NCBI GenBank assembly: GCA_017893485.1
Contig: CM030368.1
Location: 110,305,549-110,369,548 of the forward strand
Source: Hemerocallis citrina
Taxonomy: Eukaryota; Streptophyta; Magnoliopsida; Asparagales; Asphodelaceae
Length of the DNA: 64,000 nucleotides
Reading direction: 5' to 3'
Positions within the stretch are counted from its first letter, which is position 1. Each line of letters opens with the position of its first letter. A program made the position numbers and the translations under genes. The notes under the pieces were generated by a model, which worked only from the letters and a program-made list of their open reading frames with translations, did no database searches and had not been told where the DNA came from. Of this stretch, positions 10,917 through 22,839 are shown one piece after another.

Positions 10917-12363
10917 TCGGCCTACAGTTTTCATATTTTAGGTCTAAATTTAAAAATCCAAACTGGAGCTTCTAAAGATTCATTGTTCATAAAAGATAGT
11001 TGTTCTCAGGCAAAATAATCAACCTCAAATAAACTCCATTAAGGATACATCACCCAATCATCCAAATGTCGAAATTTAATTCTCAAGATCCATAATCACT
11101 AATCTTTCAATTAGGGTTTCTCAAAACTAATTTCTTTCACAACTATGATCAAAATCTGATTTGTATACTCTAGACCCAGATATTTACCATCTGATCCCAA
11201 CCATGATCAATTCTTAACATGTTTTCTAACATATAATCTCATAACTCAAGATGTACTCAATATCCACAAGTTTCTCAACATGGTCCAACAATAACAATGG
11301 TTTACATACATACCACAATATAAGATCCATATCATTCATATACAAAACAAGCAAACGTTGTCATTCACATAATTCAAAACAAACGATTTCATAACACTCA
11401 CAAAATCAAACAATAACACAAACAATGTCACTCACCTTTGGTTTTAGAAGAATCCACGAAAAGATCTTCCTTTTGCTAGATCCAAAAAATCCTCCTCCCG
11501 ATCACCAAGAAAATAATATTTTAATAAATCTGGAGTTGTGCAGCGAATGACAGCTGCACACCCTCTTTTATACAGGCCGGGGTTGAAAGGAATTAGGGTT
11601 TTGGAGTACCTTTTGCAAAATAGTTCTTTTTCAATTTATTACTTCACATATATAACCTTTCTTAGTTAAAATAAGTTAAATAAATCAAAATTAAATAAAA
11701 TCCTTTTACCACTAAGTTTTCCAACAAGCCAGCACTGCCCAGAGATAAGAAAATCCCAGATTTACACTCAGGGTGGCGATTTTGCACAAAAGCCCTCCCT
11801 TTTGCAATATTTGCAAATACCTCATAAAATATTCATAAAAATCCAGAAAAATCCGAAATAATATTTAATAATACCTATTATATTTTTCAATCAAAATATT
11901 TGGCTTTTACCTTCCAGAAAAACAATTGCACAAAGTTCTACATGAATTCCATATTTGCAAAAATACCCTTTTTGTTTAAATCTTCACCAAATCGACTTTA
12001 AATAAATTTCAAATATATTTAAATTCAAATGATGACCATGGAGAACCAAAATATCTGTAAAAACGAATTTTCATAGTTTATTTAAGATCCAAACGTCTTT
12101 TTACATAAAAGCCCCTCTCTTTCGAGATATTTGTAAAAATAGTTTCTTTATTCAGAAAAATCCCAAAATTTAGAATACACTCCATAATAAGTATGAGAAC
12201 TTATTAGAAATATAAAATTGTATTTTTACACCAAAATTATTTGCACGTGTTTCGCACGTGTAAAAAGATAAATCTTTTAGAAAATATTTATTAAATTTCC
12301 AGTAAATCATTTTAATTCATTTTCAAATATTTAAAATAATATTTGAAAATACGGGGTTCTACA

Positions 12364-12381
12364 TCACTCCCTCCTTAGAAG
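12364..12381 (-). other. Polypurine tract of family B element
   Basis: The minus strand reads TTCTAAGGAGGGAGTGA directly before the LTR start TGTAGAACCCCG. The autonomous element at 59741-59758 has the same wording. Confidence 0.8.
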
Positions 12382-12557
12382 ATTTTTGTCCTCAGAACTA
12401 CTGCTAATGGAGTCCAAACAAACACATCAAGAAGGAATGAAAACTTATGGATAGAAATATAATTTAAAGAAATACAATCACACAAGGGAATGCATTTCAA
12501 CAAAAATGTACAACATACAGACGAATCACAATCATACAAAGAATTTAGAAAATCAAA

Positions 12558-12578
12558 CTTCCGCTGCGCAACTCTGAT
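12558..12578 (-). other. Initiator tRNA-Met 5'-end-like segment
   Basis: The minus strand has 21 bases matching positions 1-21 of plant initiator tRNA-Met with one mismatch (ATCAGAGTTGCGCAGCGGAA and one more G), then diverges. It lies about 195 bp upstream of the 3' LTR, comparable to the longer tRNA-like segments at 2488-2542 and 39240-39294. Confidence 0.7.
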
Positions 12579-12671
12579 AACTGCCACCGGAAGCTATGCT
12601 GCCACAACTACTGAACTCCTGCATCCAACTCTGACCTTCCGCATCTGCTTCATTGTTCCAAGATTCAGTGG

Positions 12672-12690
12672 TCACTCCCTCCTTAGAAAG
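12672..12690 (-). other. Second polypurine-tract-like copy
   Basis: The minus strand reads TTTCTAAGGAGGGAGTGA, a near-exact duplicate of the true tract 300 bp away; the tRNA-like piece lies between the two. It may be a relic of a duplicated or template-switched 3' end. Confidence 0.65.
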
Positions 12691-12934
12691 GACATGACTA
12701 AGGATGATCACCTCAAGACCTTGCCTGGAAACACCTTAAATTCCACACTAAGACTAATAAGATTTGGGCGACACAATTGCATACAAGAAAACAGTATCAA
12801 TAAAACTTTGGTCTTTATTCCAATAATCCAAATAAATCTTGTTACATGAAGAAAAATACTCAATCTTCAATTATTCCAAATAGAAGTTTTATTTAATACA
12901 AAAGAATGAATTTCCAAGTTCTTGCACACACGAG

Positions 12935-13462
12935 TCACATTCCTGAGTTATCTGCATTCTCATCAGTCAATGCGGGCTCTCGCCCCTTCCTCAGATCCTT
13001 TCTTTTCCTTGCATTCTCTTTCTTCAGCTGTGGACAGATTTGTCGAATATGCCCTTCTTGACCACAATGAAAACAAGTTTGCTCCGCCAACTTCGAACAT
13101 GCTGATCTGTAATGACCTGCCTGCTTGCAGTAAAAACAAGTCACTTCCTTAGTTGCCGGGGCCTTCTGCACTGGATCACTGAACTTGACTTCCTTCGCTG
13201 GGGATTCCTTTCCTTCCTGATCTGATGTTGGCCTCTTCCTTTTGAGAGACTCGTCCTGCTTGGTGGGATCGGCATTAATAATCACCTGTCCAATCCTATA
13301 ATTCTGATCTTGGTTCCGAATCTGTGCCAAATTAACTGCCATCAGCGCATCCAGAGTCTGATGCACCTTGGCAAATTCAGCCTCAAGGTCAATTCCAGTT
13401 CCTCGAGAACTTCCAGATCCATCCTCATTGTTGTCCTCGTTCCTGGGTCGGGATGCAACCAT
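12935..13462 (-). CDS. Shortened Gag with two CCHC zinc knuckles (family B)
   Basis: A 175-residue nucleocapsid-like protein; I start at ATG 13462 (MVASRPRN) because the longer frame begins with GTG. The N-terminal phrase GIDLEAEFAKVHQTL matches the start of Gag in the autonomous element (GLDLDAEFARVYQTL). The capsid-like retrotransposon gag domain of about 200 residues is missing and replaced by a Lys/Glu-rich linker. Two zinc knuckles follow, CFYCKQAGHYRSAC (about residues 109-122) and CFHCGQEGHIRQIC (130-143), then a basic tail (KKENARKRKDLRK). It probably binds RNA but should not form a shell alone. The frame is intact although the element has no pol. Translation is not shown. Confidence 0.75.
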   Translation of the reverse strand: MVASRPRNEDNNEDGSGSSRGTGIDLEAEFAKVHQTLDALMAVNLAQIRNQDQNYRIGQVIINADPTKQDESLKRKRPTSDQEGKESPAKEVKFSDPVQKAPATKEVTCFYCKQAGHYRSACSKLAEQTCFHCGQEGHIRQICPQLKKENARKRKDLRKGREPALTDENADNSGM

Positions 13463-13559
13463 ACTGATCACTACAAAACGAGGGTAAGGTTAGAACATCA
13501 CACACACATTTCACATTCACATCTCATGGCAACACCTCAACCATACTCCAAACCATAAC

Positions 13560-15399
13560 TTAGACCACATGTAGTTGATGTATCCAATCTTAACACAAAC
13601 CTAAAATTTGGTAAATATGAGTGGAGTAAAATCAACCATACTAGTTCAAATTGCATGAAAACGTATAGTGTAATTCATATAAATAAAATGTCATAAAAGA
13701 AGTATCTCTTTACCGTTAGTCTCATTATATATGTAAAATTCTTGAAATATCAATTAGCAATAAGTAAGAGAAATAGTCGAAAGTGAGAATTGTTTGATCA
13801 GAAAAACTTGTTAAACACATATTACTTGAATAGAACGGTCATGACAAAGTGAAAATCTCAAAAGGACAAGATTAAGAAAGAATAAAATAAAGACGTACAG
13901 AATAATAGTGGTGAAAGAAATTTATAAGAGTAAGAAGAAACGGAATGAAATACATGCCGAAGCACCAATACAATTGGGAATGAGAAAATACATATGTAGT
14001 GTAGCAAATTTACACAATAAATATAGTATAAAATATATATACCATAGTGTAGGGATTAAACAAAGGTAACGTGATATACATAGCAAGTATGTTGAAATAT
14101 GTGGTACATATATAGAAATTGGTAGGAAGTACGTGTAGTATTCAAGAATGTAATGATAATAAATTTTAAGCCAAAATATAAGTAGTGGGTGCACATAGTA
14201 TACTCGAAAAGTATGAAGTAATAAATTTAATAAGTAGCTTTTAAATAGTGGAAAGAAATTATAACAAAAGCGGTCAACTGTAAGTAATAATAAGGGTATC
14301 GAATATAAGGTGCAAATACGTAATAAAGATTTAAATGTGCAGAAACAAATCATATTTATATGAGTAAAATATTGCAATCAAGTTTAAATGCTCCAAAATA
14401 AATAAGACAAAATAATGGAAAATATGGTGTTGAAAAATCCAAGTATATATAATAAATTGAAAGTAAATATGCAAAACAAAATTTATAGTATAGCAAGACA
14501 ATAATGAAAGGAAATAGAAGTAGCAATAATATCTTAACACGTAGTAATTCAAAACTTTAATGTAATATATAGAAGTAAAATATCAAAGTATGCGAGTAAC
14601 GAAAAAAAGTGCATGAAAGTAAGATAAATAAGACGTCAAGAAAGAAATGGGTAAGAGTCGCAAAATAAATAAGCTTGTGAAATGCTAAAGGATGCACTAT
14701 TAAATTTCAATAAAAGTTTAATGTTTTGCACTAATGAATAGAAATAATATAAACTCGGTTGGGGATATAGAAAAAGAAATAAATTCAGTTGCTGACAATA
14801 AAAGAAACCGAATAAAAGTAAAATAAGTTAATTTCACAAAAGTTATTTAGTAAGCAAACATATATAAAACAGTAAGAGTGATAGGATACAAGAGTGAGCG
14901 CGAAATATACAAGAGAGCAAATAATTAAAAGAATCTAACGGAAAGTAATTAAATTTTATAGCTAGGAATAAATAAATGAATGAAAATTACTTTGGCAAAA
15001 ATCATATAATCCAGAAATCATATGCAGTGGGTAAGACAGCAAAACATATAGTAGATCATGAATAAGTAAAATAGAGATTATATAAGTTGAAAGGGTGATA
15101 CCTTACATAAATAAATATCAAATACACAAAGCGAACAAAAGATGTCGAAAATAGCTAGTGAGAAAATATTTGCTTTATGTAAAAATAATCAATACATTTG
15201 CGATAAAGAAATTTCATTCAAGTCTAAGCATACAAATAGCCTAAATCTCATTACAGGTCTTCATGACCAAACAATCAAATCACACCCATCAGATGTCCAC
15301 CAGGATACTCACACTTCTAATGTCCACCTAGGTACTCACGCTCTAGTGTCCATACCTAGGTTGGTTTTCATACTATGTCTAATATTACTATTGAAGCAT
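13560..15399. other. Family B internal non-coding sequence
   Basis: The 1.8 kb between gag and the primer-binding site is AT-rich, with many stops in all frames. Parts at 13560-13790 and 13915-14070 are shared with the family-D element. No gene or RNA feature recognised. Confidence 0.6.
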
Positions 15400-15411
15400 G
15401 CTCTGATACCA
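15400..15411 (-). other. Primer-binding site of family B element
   Basis: The minus strand reads TGGTATCAGAGC, three bases inside the 5' LTR, complementary to the 3' end of initiator tRNA-Met. Confidence 0.85.
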
Positions 15412-15414
15412 ATC

Positions 15415-18400
15415 TGTAGCGCCCCGAATTTCTAATGTAATAATTTAGAAAATACGTGGCACAATCCCAGCATCCACTTCAACGTAACAATATACACAAC
15501 CAACACCACTAAAATTTTCACTTTTATTACAACAAACTTTTACAAATCACAGCGGAATTCAAACAACTCAAACAATATTTTCTGTCATTACAACTCAAAT
15601 TATCTCAAAACTGCTTTTACAAATTTACACAAAAATATTATAAATCAATCTATCTCAAATATGCCTCAAGCATCCACACCGCCAAACTCTAAGCAACAAC
15701 CTGCAAGATGTGAGGCTAGAGATGATCCCTAACCCCCAAAACTAAAGGGGTTAGCCATAAATGGTGTGAGTGACATAAAATAATCAACATAATTTAATCA
15801 TAAAACATAAAGTCATCAACATGTATTAGCCACAATGATAAATGAATAAGGAATAGCAAAGAATGTGAAGCATGAAAACGTCATAGAATGAAAACAACAA
15901 GTGCATCTAGTCTAAAGGTCAAGTGTAGGAAAACTGGAAACCACATGCATAAAACCAAGTCAAGAAAACACAATTTCTATATGCGGACTCTCCAATGCAT
16001 ACTTGTCGAAGTCTATGCATCCCATTCTACATAGGATCAGTGCAAGCCCTTAACGTCTCCACTTCATATGGGTTCAATCCCCGCTATGCAACTAATCTTA
16101 ACACGATGACTACTACGAGATAAAGATAAACTGTGAGAATTAGCCCATGCCTGATAATTCAGGAGATGGATCCCACATCTCAGGTATTTTACCTGGATAA
16201 TTCAGGAGATCATCCCACATCTAGACATAGACACATCATCACATGATTACCCCATGTGCGTCGCCTCGACCTTGATAATTCAGGAGTTCAATCCTACATC
16301 TCAAGCAAATCACTTGGATAATTCAGGAGATATATCTTACATCTCAGGTAAATTCCCTGGATAATTTAGGAGATAAATCCCACATCTCAAGATAGTTACT
16401 TGGATAATTCAGGAGATCAAATCTCTCATCTAAAGCCGTATTGAGATGCATAACTCATGTTCCCGTTCATCATATCGCCACTAGTGCCTGTCCTTATTAT
16501 TTGTGGGTTATTTAATTACTCAACAAAATCTCCTAGAGTCGGTGTACCCTACCGGGATAACTCAAAACTGAATAACTGAATATGCCTCAATGGGCCTCAA
16601 CAAAATAACTTAACAAATATCTCAACACCGGTATACTAGGGTCACCTACCTCTAGAGACTCAAATTCAAAGGACTAAACAAATTCCACTAAACAAAAGTG
16701 GCTCACCTAAACATCTTAAAACCAAATATTGAACTGAATATCTCAAAATCAAATACTGAACTGAAGATCAATTATAGACTGAATTATCTAAAAACAATCA
16801 CTCGAAATAACACTAAAGATACAAGGAATCCTTCAGTACCAGTCGACTTATTCTTTGGTAAGTCGACTGTCCAGAGGACAATATCCCAAAATTTCACAAG
16901 AATAGACTAAGTCATATCAGTCGACCTAAGGGGCCACCAGTCGACTGCATAAAGGCCTAGTCGACTGTCCCGAAAGGACTGAACAAATTTCACACAATAG
17001 ATTTCTCAGTGAACCAGTCGACTACACAAAGGCTAAGTCGACTGTCCAGAAAGAACTGAACAAATTTTACTAAGAAGGTTCTCAGCAGACCAGTCGACTG
17101 ACAGAAGTCTAAGTCCACTGTCCCGAACAATTTTCAAAGGTCTGAAGGTACAGCAGTAGAGACGTACCAGTCGACTGCGTAGTAGGCCAGTCGACTGTCG
17201 GCCTACAGTTTTCATATTTTAGGTCTAAATATAAAAATCCAAACTGGAGCTTCTAAAGATTCATTGTTCATAAAAGATAGTTGTTCTCAGGCAAAATAAT
17301 CAACCTCAAATAAACTCCATTAAGGATACATCACCCAATCATCCAAATGTCGAAATTTAATTCTCAAGATCCATAATCACTAATCTTTCAATTAGGGTTT
17401 CTCAAAACTAATTTCTTTCACAACTATGATCAAAATCTGATTTGTATACTCTAGACCCAGATATTTACCATCCGATCCCAACCATGATCAATTCTTAACA
17501 TGTTTTCTAACATATAATCTCATAACTCAAGATGTACTCAATATCCACAAGTTTCTCAACATGGTCCAACAATAACAATGGTTTACATACATACCACAAT
17601 ATAAGATCCATATCATTCATATACAAAACAAGCAAACGTTGTCATTCACATAATTCAAAACAAACGATTTCATAACACTCACAAAATCAAACAATAACAC
17701 AAACAATGTCACTCACCTTTGGTTTTAGAAGAATCCACGAAAAGATCTTCCTTTTGCTAGATCCAAAAAATCCTCCTCCCGATCACCAAGAAAATAATAT
17801 TTTAATAAATCTGGAGTTGTGCAGCGAATGACAGCTGCACACCCTCTTTTATACAGGCCGGGGTTGAAAGGAATTAGGGTTTTGGAGTACCTTTTGCAAA
17901 ATAGTTCTTTTTCAATTTACTACTTCACATATATAACCTTTCTTAGTTAAAATAAGTTAAATAAATCAAAATTAAATAAAATCCTTTTACCACTAAGTTT
18001 TCCAACAAGCCAGCACTGCCCAGAGATAAGAAAATCCCGGATTTACCCTCAGGGTGGCGATTTTGCACAAAAGCCCTCCTTTTTGCAATATTTGCAAATA
18101 CCTCATAAAATATTCATAAAAATCCAGAAAAATCCGAAATAATATTTAATAATACCTATTATATTTTTCAATCAAAATATTTGACTTTTACCTTCCAGAA
18201 AAATATTTGCACAAAGTTCTACATGAATTCCATATTTGCAAAAACACCCTTTTTGTTTAAATCTTCACCAAATCGACTTTAAATAAATTTCAAATATATT
18301 TAAATTCAAATGATGACCATGGAGAACCAAAATATCTGTAAAAATGAATTTTCATAGTTTATTTAAGATCCAAACGTCTTTTTACATAAAAGCCCCTCTC

Positions 18401-18644
18401 TTTCGAGATATTTGTAAAAATAGTTTCTTTATTCAGAAAAATTCCAAAATTTAGAATACACTCTATAATAAGTATGAGAACTTATTAGAAATATAAAATT
18501 GTATTTTTACACCAAAATTATTTGCACGTGTTTCGCACGTGTAAAAAGATAAATCTGTTAGAAAATATTTATTAAATTTCCAGTAAATCATTTTCATTCA
18601 TTTTCAAATATTTAAAATAATATTTGAAAATATGGGGTTCTACA
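15415..18644 (-). repeat. 5' LTR of family B element
   Basis: Copy of 9134-12363 with the same length. The minus-strand promoter is best seen here: TGTATAAAAGAGGG near 17845-17856. GTCGAC pairs follow downstream at 17200-16840 and the minisatellite at about 16440-16146. One palindrome has decayed to GTCCAC near 17110. Confidence 0.9.
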
Positions 18645-18730
18645 GCTACCAACCATATGACTTTTGATTCTAGACAAGTTCAAAATTTTCAACCATCCAC
18701 CAAATCAACTATAAAACATGAGTTTTAGAA
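18645..18730 (+). pseudogene. Continuation of split copia protease
   Basis: After the second GCTAC the copia frame resumes (NHMTFDSRQVQNF) and is lost at about 18730, where family-C LTR sequence starts. Reading across the insertion restores a normal copia protease neighbourhood, which confirms the insertion boundaries. Confidence 0.8.
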
Positions 18731-20711
18731 GAATTCGTCTTCTTTCCAACCCCTCTGACCTTGATTGGTTTCGTTTTCGTATGTGTGAGATATGACTGTT
18801 TTACTACAGAGGTGTATTATGTTTCCAGATTTCGTTTCTTGATGATTTTGATGACTAAACTATTTTGATACTTGTGCTACGTATATTATTTTGATCCAAA
18901 ATTTTGGTCAGTATTCCTTTATCTAGTTAGGGATTACCCAGAATTTGTCAGATTTTATTGATGAGTTTTATATGCCATTTTATGCTTGTTTATAAAGACT
19001 GTACTTACTGTATTTTACTCGCTGTTCTGTATAGAATCGTATTTTCACCCTGGTTCCTTTGACTGTATGAAAAATATTTGTGAAATATGAAAGTTAGCTT
19101 ATTCTATCTATTTTTTTCTCCCTTTGGCGGATTTGGATTTAGTTTCACGGTTTGCGAGATATTACAGTTTTCGTACAGCAGTGTTGGGAATTCCAGATTT
19201 GCCAAACTATCATTTCTTGATGTTTTCTGATTTTTGTTGACTGAACTAATTTTACTAGAATATTATGAAACGTTATATTCTGATACTAGAAATATAGGGA
19301 ATTACCCCAGATTTTTCCTGGATTGATTTGAGGATATTTAATGCTGTTTTCTTATCAATAAATACGATTTACTGATTTCTAGTTGAACGTATTTTCTGGA
19401 TTCAAATCAGTTTTGAGTTATGATTTTGTGAAATAACTTATGAGTTATATGTATTCGTTGGATTAGGGTGGAAGTCTATTTTCTATATTTTCTGACGGAT
19501 TCAGATTTGGATTTCGGTAGTAACGGGAATCACTGTTTTAGTACTGTACTGTCGTGCTGTCCTGAATGTGAACATCACTGTTTGTTCGTTTATGTGACTG
19601 TCTATCATCTATGCATGCTTAATTGTCACCTAAGACCTGATACTGATTATATATGTTAGTTTGACACTGTTTCATGCTTATACATGCCTGTTTGAGAATA
19701 ATAATAAATAACCAAGCCGAGATTTTAATAGGAAAGATCTAGTAGTGGATAGTGCAGAAACGTGTACTCGGAAGGAGACTTGTGTTTCCTGTATTACAAG
19801 TTTACTGATCAAGTTACCGATCAAGTTTACCGATCAAGTTACCGATCAAGTTAATATTCTGTTACCGATCAAGTTTACCGATCAAGTTAACATTCTGCTA
19901 CCGATCAAGTTTACCGATCAAGTTTACCGACCAAGTTCTGTGATTCTGGGAATACCCGAGTACACTGCCCTGTATGGTCCCCTACGAAATCTAAGCAAAA
20001 CTGTTTGATGTAGCAACCATGCAGTAAAAGCTGGGATGCATGAAGTGCTACCTAGATAGTAATCACTACAAGACTTGACACTTGATACATGATTACATGA
20101 TACTTGATACTTGTTGCTTGTTTACATGATACTTGTTTACTTTACATTTGATTCATGCCATTTACACTTGCTCACCTTGCCACGCCAGTTGTTTATGTTG
20201 ACATCATGCATATTCCATGTGATCAGTTAGTTTTTCTCCATGTACTTGTATCCTGCATTACAAGCGGTCCGTAACTTGCAATTGACGGGTACCTTGTTTT
20301 CTCTTTTCCTCTTTCCTGCAATTTATTAAATTGCAGATTTTGAAGATCATTTGCCAGATGGAATAGGCGAGATGAAATACTAGTTGCTGGAGATTTTGTT
20401 ATATCTATTTATTTCCAATTGCTATTTGAATAATGTATCTTGTACTTGGATATATTTGTACTTGGACAATGTGACCCAGGATTTTGACTTATTCAGATCA
20501 TGCCTATTTGAGATTTATATATTTGGTTTCAAGTATTCTTGTTGGTATTTTGGTTCATATGTGCATGTTGGTTGATACTTTTGCTTCTGACTCTGATGAT
20601 TCTTGTGAATGTTGTAAAGATTCTTGAACAGCTTATGAATGATGAAAATCATTCGCTGGGCTTTTGTCGCGTATCCGTATTTCGTATTCTCTTTTGGGAA
20701 GCGGGGCATGA
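18731..20711 (+). repeat. 5'-truncated family C LTR
   Basis: Similar to the 3' half of the LTRs at 30660-34532 and 34979-38887: CTTTCCAACCCCT, repeated bursts of GATTTTGATGACT-like wording, a minisatellite, then ATTCGCTGGGCTTTTGTCGC and the terminus GAAGCGGGGCATGAC. About the first 1.85 kb of the LTR is absent. No coding content. Confidence 0.7.
19798..19935. repeat. Minisatellite TTACCGATCAAG in family C LTR
   Basis: About nine copies of a 10-14 bp unit, (T)TACCGATCAAGT, interrupted twice by AATATTCTG or AACATTCTG. Other family-C LTRs carry unrelated repeats at the same place (33565-33672 and 37885-38060). Confidence 0.85.
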
Positions 20712-20795
20712 CTTTACTAGAATTAGGGTACTCCACTCCATATTGGCTAGAAAGGCGATAATGTAGCGAGGCTGCTAAGCCTTAAGGGGGGTGAA
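20712..20795 (+). other. 3' internal remnant with polypurine tract TTAAGGGGGGTGAA
   Basis: A short piece ending in CTTAAGGGGGGTGAA directly before a new LTR start. It is probably the last bases of an otherwise deleted gypsy element whose 3' LTR follows. Confidence 0.55.
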
Positions 20796-21152
20796 TGTAA
20801 TACCCCAGAGTTTGATTTCCTAGATAGGTGGTTTGCATATGTGCAATGCACATAAGGTGTTTGATGAAATGCCTGAATGAAGGGTGGCATGCACACAAGG
20901 TGTTCGATAAAATGTCTAATGAAGTGTCATGCACACAAGATGAAATGGTTGAATGAAAAAGTAGGAGGTAGTAGGAAATTTAGTCCCATATAGGTGGTAA
21001 AATAGGATAATCATGTGCATATAATAGGTTGCCCATGATCAAAGAGCACCAACAAAGCTATAGCACTTTTGGTGAGGCAATTGCCCTATACTGGGGCCGT
21101 GGTTAAGCCGATATATGCACATGTTGAGCTAAGTTAGGCTCGGGGCACTACA
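20796..21152 (+). repeat. 357-bp LTR of a separate gypsy-like family
   Basis: Begins TGTAATACCCCAGAG and ends GGCTCGGGGCACTACA, with a polypurine tract on its left, so it is a plus-strand 3' LTR. It contains two and a half copies of a 40-45 bp repeat starting ATGCACACAAGGTG. No partner LTR is present in the window. Confidence 0.65.
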
Positions 21153-21812
21153 GAACCGGACACCCTACTTTGGGCACCTCCCGGATTCTGTGGAACCCCT
21201 GGTAAACGTAAAAGCCGGTTAATGAAATGATCTCCCCTGAGAGCACTCTTCACAAGAGCAAGAAGTTCTCCTAATATTGACTCCCTAGAGAAGTCTCTTT
21301 AACCGATGAATCTCTACCTTTTATTGAATGAACCTCTCTTTGAGAGAGTCATCCTGCACCTTTAATTTTCAACAAGGCACACTGGCATACGCCGAACCAC
21401 TCAGTCGAGTCCCCTTCGAAAACTCAAGAATAGTTCTTCTCAGATGAGTCGCGTCTAAGCTCCTATCAAGCACCACGTTCTTCAACTCATCTCTTTTAGT
21501 GGTAGCCGCAAGCAAAGAGCGATGAAGGATTTTAAGCCTCAAAGACTTTCCAATGGTCGCTTCCCCTGAAGAATGAACTTCCACACCAACTGGAGGTACC
21601 TCTTGGAGGATATCATCGTTACGCCTCACTTCGGTATCCCTTCGATTCAATACTCTCCACAAGTTACCATGCACCATCTCCACCTTAAAAAGCCACTCTC
21701 GTGAACAAGTGAGCCCCAGCTCCATCACCTGGAGCTTGGTACGAAGATGGGCTATCTCATAGTGGCGAGAGTTACGTGCATCATACACAATACCCTCCTG
21801 ATGGAAAAGAAC
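21153..21812 (-). other. Unassigned sequence with a minus-strand open frame
   Basis: The minus strand is open from the Tat insertion at 21813 down to about 21369 (phrases HYEIAHLRTKLQVMELGL and ATTKRDELKNVVLDRSLDA), which is charged and helix-prone. It may be the C-terminal, coiled-coil part of the antisense ORF described at 28106-29793, split off by the Tat insertion, but direct joining meets a stop. I do not recognise the domain. Confidence 0.35.
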
Positions 21813-22386
21813 TGTTGCTGCTGAATCTGGTGTGGAGGCGATAGATTGAATTTGTGGATTCTTGAGAAAACGAACGAGGCAAACCTGTTGACCTTCACCA
21901 AATTGTTGACCAGTTTCTTGCTGCTGCCGCGAACCTGCAAAATGTGCGATACACCGGGATGGATCCCGGCGATGCACCCTCCGACGCTCTTGTCAGTAAT
22001 CAGAATGATTAAGAAAGAGATTTTACTAAAAAAGATTGATTACCTTCATATGGTGGGGGGAGAAGGGTTTTTATAGTCGCCTTAGGGATCCGTTTCGAGA
22101 TAAGAACAAATCTTTACTTTCAGGTGTGGATGGATAGAAGTGGTTAAAACCTCCTTTTAGGGATAATTATGAATCTGAATTCTTCTTTATCCTTCTGAAC
22201 TGGTTTGTAATGGGTTGGGACCCATATCCAGTAAGACAGATCCGTTTATGGGTTATTGGGCTTTGAAGAAAGACCCAGTCCCCATTTCAGACCCTTGTGT
22301 AGGTGAAATTACCGTTTTACTCCTGAGCTTTAAGATTCGTGTCCGATTCGAACGGTCCCGATTTAATCCCATTTTTATCCATATCA
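21813..22386 (-). repeat. 3' LTR of Tat-lineage element
   Basis: 574 bp, minus-strand TGATATGGATAAAA...CAACA. It contains the TATA TATAAAAACCC and the typical GACAAGAGCGTCGGAGGGTG downstream element. Pairs with 27337-27911. Confidence 0.88.
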
Positions 22387-22619
22387 CGAGGCCCCCACTC
22401 CTGGAGACTGAGTTCTACAGTCTTTAAGGAGTAGTTTTGTTGGTCTCATGGCGTACGAGATTTAATAATTATTATTTTCAGAATTTTAAAATAATTTTCC
22501 GAATTAATAATTATTTTTAGACTTTTCAATTAATTTTTTAGATTTTAAATTAATTTTCGGAATTTTTAAATAATTAATTCAAATAAGTAAATAAATTAAT
22601 TAATTAAATATTACCTGGA

Positions 22620-22790
22620 CACGTGGCGCATTTTTGATCGTCGATCATGATCAGATGGCACGCATCACAAAGCAGAGCCACATGATGCATTTCTGGACGT
22701 TGATCATGATCAAATGGCATGCATCACAAAGCGGAGCATTTTGCAGGACACGTGGTGCTAATCTGTGCGTTGATCAGGTCGTGTCACGAA
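22620..22790. repeat. Three imperfect repeats with GATCATGATCA and ACACGTGG
   Basis: Three copies of a 60-70 bp unit combine (G/T)TGATCATGATCA-like palindromes, GCATCACAAAGC(A/G)GAGC and an ACACGTGG G-box. They lie in the 3' non-coding part of the Tat element. Related G-box and GTCAAC wording occurs at 22890-22935 and in the array at 30087. Confidence 0.65.
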
Positions 22791-22839
22791 TTTCGAGATG
22801 ATCTGACGGCTCGTGTGGCTCGACAGCATTTTTTCTCCA

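Larger units (their letters stand above)
9134..12363 (-). repeat. 3' LTR of family B element
   Basis: Bounded by TGTAGCGCCCCG and GGGGTTCTACA. It contains the nine-fold minisatellite around 9865-10160, the GTCGAC palindrome cluster at 10559-10916 and a minus-strand TATA (TATAAAAG) near 11576-11583. Near-identical to 15415-18644. Confidence 0.9.
9134..18644 (-). mobile_element. Family B gag-only Ty3/gypsy element (TR-GAG type), full length with TSD
   Basis: A complete minus-strand element: LTRs 9134-12363 and 15415-18644, both 3230 bp, flanked by the perfect 5-bp TSD GCTAC (9129-9133 and 18645-18649). The 3051-bp internal domain holds one gag-like ORF and no pol. The primer-binding site is at 15400-15411, and the polypurine tract TCTAAGGAGGGAGTGA abuts the 3' LTR. 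That tract and the gag N-terminus match the autonomous chromovirus at 51693-62566, so enzymes of that lineage may mobilise it (inference). The LTRs differ at scattered sites, about one per cent by eye. Confidence 0.9.
7953..18730 (+). mobile_element. Deleted Ty1/copia element, interrupted by the family B element
   Basis: A 5' LTR (7953-8223), primer-binding site, leader and the beginning of the protease (to 9133) continue after the family-B insertion at 18645 and stop at about 18730, where family-C LTR sequence begins. No gag capsid or zinc knuckle is visible between leader and protease, and RT, integrase and 3' LTR are missing. The element is dead by both deletion and insertion. Confidence 0.8.
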
